64,000 bases of DNA from JAGLOK01 sp963676355 (GTDB lineage: Bacteria; Bacillota; Clostridia; Christensenellales; UMGS416), in NCBI GenBank assembly GCA_963676355.1, contig OY781093.1, forward strand, positions 2,852,001 through 2,916,000, in the 5' to 3' direction. A program made the position numbers and the translations under genes. Within the stretch, counting starts at the first letter, position 1, and each line of letters starts with the position of its first letter. The notes below the pieces were generated by a model. It was not told the origin of the DNA, searched no databases, and saw only the letters and a program-made list of their open reading frames with translations. Below are positions 59,181 to 64,000 of this stretch, piece by piece.

Positions 59181-60656
59181 TCAGAACTGGAAGTAGATAA
59201 ACTGTGCAGTCGTGTCGCTCAATGCAAATTTAAATATTATAATAAGCGACAGTATGATATAAACACTCCATCTAAATACTACATTTTTTCTGCTAAACAC
59301 CTCATACGGATTCTTTCCCTTTTCTCGTACAACCCACATTATACCCATCAGAAATAAACCGAATAGCAGCGGCACAATAACGCTAATAAAATGAAGCCCG
59401 ATGTCGTTTCTTATCATGTTAAGGTAAGATGGGCTTGCCCAATTGCCTATTCCTTCAAACAAATGTCCCACTATGTAAAAAGCGTCACCAATTGAGTTTG
59501 CACGGAAAAATATCCACGCAAAAGAGACTATAGCAAAGATTATTATAGTGTCCAGAATTCTTTTAAGCTTAGGTTTTTTGGACATCAGCTCGTAGTTTCT
59601 TTTTCTAAAAATCGATGCAACACCGTCTTCAATCACTCGTAAAAATCCGTGTATTGCACCCCACAAAACAAAGGTCCAGTTTGCTCCATGCCACAAACCG
59701 CTCAGCAAAAACGTGATAAATACATTGAAATGTTTTCGAACTTTTCCTACCCTATTGCCTCCCAACGGAATATATACATAATCCCTGAACCACGTGGAAA
59801 GCGAAATGTGCCATCTAGACCAAAAGTCTTTTATGGAAACAGCAAAATACGGCTGCCTGAAATTCTCCATGATTTCAATTCCCATAATCTGTGCGCAGCC
59901 AATTGCGATGTTGGTGTATCCTGCAAAGTCACAGTATATCTGAAGTGCAAAGCCGAGCGTTGCAATTATAAACGCGAGCCCTCCAAAATTTTGCGGAGAA
60001 TTATAAACATTGTTTACTACAACCGCAACCGTGTCTGCTATCACGATTTTTTGGAAAAACCCCCACAGCATCCTTTGCAGCCCCATTCTCGCTCTGTCAT
60101 ACTCGAAGATATGCTTCATTTTAAGCTGCGGCAATAACCTGTCAGAGCGCTCTATGGGACCCGCCACAAGCTGGGGAAAATATGAAACATAAAGCGCAAA
60201 ATATCCTATGTGACGCTCTGCTTTCCTTTTGCCTTTATATACATCTATCGAGTAGCTTAGTGTCTGAAAAGTATAAAAAGATATTCCCATCGGAAGCAAC
60301 AGCGAAAAATTGTTTACAGGATTTTCTCTGCCCCATCCCAACATTAAGTTTGTAACTGTTTCATTTAAGAAGTTAAAGTATTTGAATACAAACAGCAAAC
60401 CAAGGTTGACTACAAGACTTACAAACAAATATGCTTTTTTCTTTTTCTGATTTTCGGTTTTATCCATTAGGATAGACATGAAATAGTCCACAAGCGTTGA
60501 AGCTATTATTAAAATTATGTATTCCGCTCGCCAAGCCATATAAAAAACATAGCTTGAAACAAGCAGCATCACCCATCTAAACCTATGCGGAAGCGCAAAG
60601 TACAAAAGGATTACTATCGGAAAAAATATTATAAATTCATATGAGTTAAACAGCAT
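59181..60656 (-). CDS. MBOAT-family O-acyltransferase (AlgI/DltB-like)
   Basis: A 491-residue, many-helix MBOAT protein. FYTFQTLSYSIDVYKG near residue 128 and QLVAGPIERSDRLLPQ near residue 163 are AlgI-type signatures, and the catalytic histidine is in LLSGLWHGANWTFVLWG near residue 318. It moves acyl groups, commonly acetyl, across the membrane to decorate an exopolysaccharide, teichoic acid or glycan. It is flanked by two SGNH genes on the same strand, likely its extracytoplasmic partners. The ATG has GGAG upstream. Confidence 0.92.
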   Translation of the reverse strand: MLFNSYEFIIFFPIVILLYFALPHRFRWVMLLVSSYVFYMAWRAEYIILIIASTLVDYFMSILMDKTENQKKKKAYLFVSLVVNLGLLFVFKYFNFLNETVTNLMLGWGRENPVNNFSLLLPMGISFYTFQTLSYSIDVYKGKRKAERHIGYFALYVSYFPQLVAGPIERSDRLLPQLKMKHIFEYDRARMGLQRMLWGFFQKIVIADTVAVVVNNVYNSPQNFGGLAFIIATLGFALQIYCDFAGYTNIAIGCAQIMGIEIMENFRQPYFAVSIKDFWSRWHISLSTWFRDYVYIPLGGNRVGKVRKHFNVFITFLLSGLWHGANWTFVLWGAIHGFLRVIEDGVASIFRKRNYELMSKKPKLKRILDTIIIFAIVSFAWIFFRANSIGDAFYIVGHLFEGIGNWASPSYLNMIRNDIGLHFISVIVPLLFGLFLMGIMWVVREKGKNPYEVFSRKNVVFRWSVYIILSLIIIFKFALSDTTAQFIYFQF

Positions 60657-60680
60657 CCGCTCTTCTCCTAAATCTATTTA

Positions 60681-61649
60681 TCATTTTAAATAACCTTCTT
60701 CAAAGGCTCTTGAAATAACTTCACTGGAAAACATTTTCTGTCCTTGACGATTCAGATGGTCGTCATCATAAAAAAGGTAGATGTCAGCTGAATATTTTTC
60801 GTCATGTGAGTAGTCCCAATATGGCACGTCATATTCACTCGAAATATCATTTATCATTCCATAAAACAGCTCGAAAAATTCTTCATCAAACTGTTCAGCG
60901 CTGTTATAAATGTTTGAAAACGGTGTTGTAACGAGAATACATTTGTATCCTTTTTTCTCGCAGTAACTAAGCATTTTTTCAAGTGCCGCTACAGCTTCAT
61001 CGTTTATCCCGCTATCAAAGTATTTTGTGTGCTGTTTTACTGTTTTATCCCTTTCAGCCAGCAATCTTTCTTCGTCAATATTTCCAGTTGCTTCATCAAT
61101 CAGCCTGTTGCTTTGAAAAATTTCGTCATATTCCTCGATTACAGTATCGTCATTTATCAAATACTTCAGCTGGTCTTTTTTAATGTCTAGTATAGGGAAC
61201 CATTTATACTCTATCCCCATCTTAAGCGAAAAATCATTTATATACCACGGGTCAAGGAAATTATAATATATATACTCAAAGTTTTTCACAACTTCATCAT
61301 CATATCTCTGATAAAAACTAAAATATGATACGGGAATAAACACCACACAGCCTTCATCTAAGTTTCTTTTGTTCTGCTTTATCATACGAAGGTCATATTC
61401 AAATGTCTGCACTGCGCGCCCAAAATTAAACCCTGTATATCCTTCAGGCAGGCTATCGTATGTGAAATTCGTCATTCCATGCGATGAACCCACGTTTATG
61501 ACGTCTATAGACTTTGGCGGATTTGCCGTAAAATATTTTTCGTCTATCAAAAGATAAGCCTGCGTACTTTTCCATCTTGCGCTTAGCGCAAAAAGCAGAC
61601 CTATTATAATAAATAAAAACAGCAATATTTTTAAAACAAATTTTTTCAT
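60681..61649 (-). CDS. SGNH-like acyltransferase/esterase partner of MBOAT (copy 2)
   Basis: A 322-residue paralogue of the 58208 protein. It has an N-terminal helix (residues about 5-24), NVGSSHGMT at residues 52-60 and FYDDDHLN near residue 298, plus a common ILVTTPFSNIYN segment that in copy 1 reads MLVTTPFSSYYN. The equal spacing of motifs shows gene duplication. It is upstream of the MBOAT gene by 24 bases. Possibly the two copies accept different glycans or act in sequence. Confidence 0.78.
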   Translation of the reverse strand: MKKFVLKILLFLFIIIGLLFALSARWKSTQAYLLIDEKYFTANPPKSIDVINVGSSHGMTNFTYDSLPEGYTGFNFGRAVQTFEYDLRMIKQNKRNLDEGCVVFIPVSYFSFYQRYDDEVVKNFEYIYYNFLDPWYINDFSLKMGIEYKWFPILDIKKDQLKYLINDDTVIEEYDEIFQSNRLIDEATGNIDEERLLAERDKTVKQHTKYFDSGINDEAVAALEKMLSYCEKKGYKCILVTTPFSNIYNSAEQFDEEFFELFYGMINDISSEYDVPYWDYSHDEKYSADIYLFYDDDHLNRQGQKMFSSEVISRAFEEGYLK

Positions 61650-61698
61650 GCAAAAGTAATTTTATTATACAATCACTGACTATACAAGGTAAACCTCG

Positions 61699-63324
61699 TT
61701 AATAACCAAGCGTATCTCTATATTCTTCAATCAGATAATCATACTTTCCAAAGTTGATCTCTAAAGCTGTCTTTATGCGATTAATATCGAACAAATTCCC
61801 CGATACAGCAAAACTAACCTTTTCATAATATTCATTAAGCGATGGATTTTCTATGACATTTTTCCCTGACTTTACCGTTTCAAGATAGCCCGCCGGAATC
61901 TCTCTTTCATAGTGCCCTGCAAAAAGATCAGGTGGTGAAGGTATTTTTGACAGAAGCGGATCAGTCAGTGCATAAATGTCCACTATCTTAGCTTCAGCAG
62001 GCGCGTAATATCCCATAAACCCAATGCCACCTGATGCATACACTTCGTTTATATCATAGTCTGCACCCATCTGTCCCCATTCATGCAGAATGCGATCAGG
62101 ATCATATCCATTGGTTTGCGCAAATTTTAAGTAGTGAGCTAAACCTGTATATTTATAATAATAGCTTCTTACATCCCTTGGACGGTCAAGCGGATTTGAG
62201 CTTTTAAGATAATCGTTGTATTTATCATATTCAAGGTCAGAAGTAAGAGTAGATGTTTCAGGTATACTCCCGAAAAACAAAATGATTGCGCATACCGCGG
62301 CAGTTATCTTAATCTTGGTAGACTTTATGCCTTTGCCTCCGATATCCAAAGTTTTAAGATAATGATATATGATAATCACACCGAGAAAGAACGGCGCGCT
62401 TAAAAATCTCCCCACCATAAAGTCGCCGCCTACATTTATAATGTATAAAAGATAAAGCACAATACTGCCTGCCGCTATCGCATATTTACCCTTGTTTTTC
62501 CTTATAAGAAATATGCCGATAAGTATGGCACAAAAGAGCACCAAAAGAGTTATATTGTCTCCATAAATATTAGAAGAAAATATGTATTTTACACCGTTTG
62601 ACCACAAGTCCAATCTAGCAGTTGTGATGTTAAGCTTTGCAAACGCTGTATTTGGAATAAAAAATCCGTAGTAGAAAAAAGAAAACAGCTCCCACACAAT
62701 AAACGGTGAAAATCCTAGAAATCCATATCCGATTTTCTTCGCCTTAAATTCTTTAAAAAAGCTAACACATAAAGGCGGGAATACCAGCAAAACGGCATCC
62801 AGCCTGTTTATTGTAATAATTGAGGCAATAAAACACAGCTTAAGAAATGTTTTGCCATCCTGCGCATTTTCGCTTGAAAAATACACCGTATAAAAAAGTG
62901 CTACCGCCAAAAATGTTATAGGGTTTTCAAGACCCGATGTCGAATAATCGATAAACGCTTTTGAAACAATAATAAGAAGCATGCTCACTGCAAACGGAAT
63001 CAATTCCCTTCGGTTTTTCGGTCGCAATGCGATTATAACTGCAGCCAGCGTAAGTGTAACCGACAAAAATATCGAAGATAAGAACATATCTTTGGACAAA
63101 GCATAAAGAGGAATCATCAAAAACACATAAAGAGGATTTGTGTATGCCTGCACCCTTTCAAAAGTGTTCCACGTGAGCCCATATCCACCTAAAAAGTTTC
63201 GCACATATCGAAAAGAAATGTATGCATCATCCACAATCCATGCACTTTTTAATATCACCGCAATCAGTGTTAAAAAGAAACCAATTGCTATAAAATTTGT
63301 TATGTTAAGTTTTTTTCTAAGCAT
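61699..63324 (-). CDS. Polyprenyl-phosphate glycosyltransferase, AftB-like membrane protein
   Basis: A 541-residue, multi-helix protein. The first loop WIVDDAYISFRYVRNFLGGYG followed by LTWN...RVQAYTNPLYV is the hallmark of arabinofuranosyltransferase AftB-like and related GT-C enzymes, with the DD pair (residues about 29-30) as catalytic acids. About ten helices are followed by an extracytoplasmic tail. It probably adds a sugar from a decaprenyl/undecaprenyl-phosphate donor to a surface glycan. The ATG at 63324 was chosen over a longer frame with no ribosome site. It heads the polysaccharide gene group. Confidence 0.78.
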   Translation of the reverse strand: MLRKKLNITNFIAIGFFLTLIAVILKSAWIVDDAYISFRYVRNFLGGYGLTWNTFERVQAYTNPLYVFLMIPLYALSKDMFLSSIFLSVTLTLAAVIIALRPKNRRELIPFAVSMLLIIVSKAFIDYSTSGLENPITFLAVALFYTVYFSSENAQDGKTFLKLCFIASIITINRLDAVLLVFPPLCVSFFKEFKAKKIGYGFLGFSPFIVWELFSFFYYGFFIPNTAFAKLNITTARLDLWSNGVKYIFSSNIYGDNITLLVLFCAILIGIFLIRKNKGKYAIAAGSIVLYLLYIINVGGDFMVGRFLSAPFFLGVIIIYHYLKTLDIGGKGIKSTKIKITAAVCAIILFFGSIPETSTLTSDLEYDKYNDYLKSSNPLDRPRDVRSYYYKYTGLAHYLKFAQTNGYDPDRILHEWGQMGADYDINEVYASGGIGFMGYYAPAEAKIVDIYALTDPLLSKIPSPPDLFAGHYEREIPAGYLETVKSGKNVIENPSLNEYYEKVSFAVSGNLFDINRIKTALEINFGKYDYLIEEYRDTLGY

Positions 63325-63445
63325 CTTCCGTCCCAAACATTTTATATATAATAAGTTAAATATAAGCCAATACACATCTTACCATTTACACATTAATCTT
63401 TCAATTAAATAAGCATTATTTTGCCCATATACTAACACTTATCAA

Positions 63446-63481
63446 TAAAAAACAGCCCTCTCAAAAATGAAGGCTGTTTTT
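63446..63481. terminator. Terminator after the GH42 gene (bidirectional)
   Basis: AACAGCC (63451-63457) and GGCTGTT (63472-63478) pair, flanked by A and T runs. It serves the minus-strand beta-galactosidase gene and possibly plus-strand transcripts. Confidence 0.8.
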
Positions 63482-63492
63482 GGGGGTATTCT

Positions 63493-64000
63493 CTACGATT
63501 TCTTCTTATATACTTTCACACCGATAGGATCAAGTTCTATTTCACCTTCCAATTTATCTCCCGTCAAAAGATCCTCTCCGCCTTCCATCAAATTCACCTT
63601 TACAGAATTATTTAAAATATTTGTAAGGAACACATATTCATTTACTCCGTCTGTTCTGCTAATTGCATAAACGCCTTTGGGTAGTTCAAAGTCCACACAA
63701 GGCTTTATATTCAAATCATCTGCTACCTTATTATAGAATTCATCAAGGAAATCCTCTTGCGTGCGCGCAGCTATATAATAGGCCTTGCCTTTTCCGTATT
63801 CATTTACAGTAAGTGCAGGGCTTTTTGCATAGAAATCATCTTCGTATGTTCCCAGCACTTTTGTATCGCCTTCTGCATGAATTAGCTCGCACATATCGAA
63901 CGTCTCATAGCTTTTGCCAGCATATGATATCGAGTTTCTGTCCTCAGGATAAAGTGAATCAAGCTCTTCGCACCACACTCCCATAACTTTTCGCAATGGC
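63493..64000 (-). CDS. GH42 beta-galactosidase, C-terminal part (cut by window edge)
   Basis: The last 169 or so residues of a larger protein; the frame is open to the right edge (preceding codon gives Pro). PLRKVMGVWCEELDSLYPED is the GH42 trimerisation-domain start, FYAKSPALTVNEYGKGKAYYI is highly typical of the domain, and the end GEIELDPIGVKVYKK is the small C-terminal beta domain. It releases galactose from beta-galactosides. An internal TTG at 63996 is not the true start. The catalytic domain lies outside the window. Confidence 0.88.
   Translation of the reverse strand, partial: PLRKVMGVWCEELDSLYPEDRNSISYAGKSYETFDMCELIHAEGDTKVLGTYEDDFYAKSPALTVNEYGKGKAYYIAARTQEDFLDEFYNKVADDLNIKPCVDFELPKGVYAISRTDGVNEYVFLTNILNNSVKVNLMEGGEDLLTGDKLEGEIELDPIGVKVYKKKS

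Overview
The window reads as chromosome of an anaerobic, AT-rich Firmicute, most likely a gut or rumen member of the Clostridia. The reasons are the anaerobic (cbi) corrinoid pathway, energy-coupling-factor (ECF) transporters, YesM/YesN-type regulators, PucR control, strong AGGAGG-type ribosome sites, frequent TTG/GTG starts and the IS3-family elements. The species cannot be named from the sequence alone. No tRNA, rRNA or CRISPR array was seen.

Layout. (1) 1-10710 is a corrinoid region. On the minus strand cbiE(partial)-D-C-J-H-G follow a BtuFCD-type importer behind a cobalamin riboswitch. On the plus strand cobU-cobS-cobC and an alpha-ribazole kinase candidate (cblS) are followed by a second cobalamin riboswitch and an S-component candidate for alpha-ribazole (cblT). 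(2) 10843-12058 is a decayed IS3-family element. (3) 12209-27129 is one large minus-strand transport region: flavodoxin, YbaN-like protein, ABC exporter pair, AraC regulator, ECF S-T-A1A2 importer, MATE pump, a methyltransferase/HD-GYP fusion and a second ABC exporter pair. The same inverted repeat (TTAGC-N4-GCTAA) precedes both the flavodoxin and the ECF operons, which suggests common, probably metal-dependent, control. (4) 27231-30593 is a zinc operon with intact znuA, decayed znuC, no znuB, and a YcgR/YcgQ-type permease pair, behind a clear promoter and a 23-bp palindrome. (5) 30600-34860 is a gene graveyard of transposase, ABC ATPase, membrane-protein and glycosidase remnants; it also holds one fresh, complete IS3-family element with a 3-bp target duplication.

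(6) 34857-36072 holds a DUF3237 protein and a D-lyxose isomerase. (7) 36301-48302 is a full reductive pyrimidine degradation region under PucR. It encodes dihydropyrimidine dehydrogenase, dihydropyrimidinase, an M20 carbamoylase, a class-III aminotransferase, an iron alcohol dehydrogenase and a dedicated ABC importer. Its substrate-binding protein appears to be circularly permuted, which is the most unusual single gene here. (8) 48363-54484 is a sugar ABC transporter divergent from a YesM/YesN two-component system. (9) ackA and a short DtxR-family regulator follow. (10) 56673-63324 is an envelope-polysaccharide region: two membrane glycosyltransferases and an MBOAT O-acyltransferase between two SGNH paralogues. 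The right edge cuts a GH42 beta-galactosidase.

How it fits together. The left part makes, salvages and imports B12 under B12 feedback. The central cluster probably imports and exports a metal-related or tetrapyrrole-like compound. The pyd operon would take a pyrimidine through dihydropyrimidine, N-carbamoyl-beta-alanine and beta-alanine to malonate semialdehyde and 3-hydroxypropionate, recovering nitrogen and disposing of reductant. All functional statements are inferences from sequence motifs and gene order, and no database search was run.
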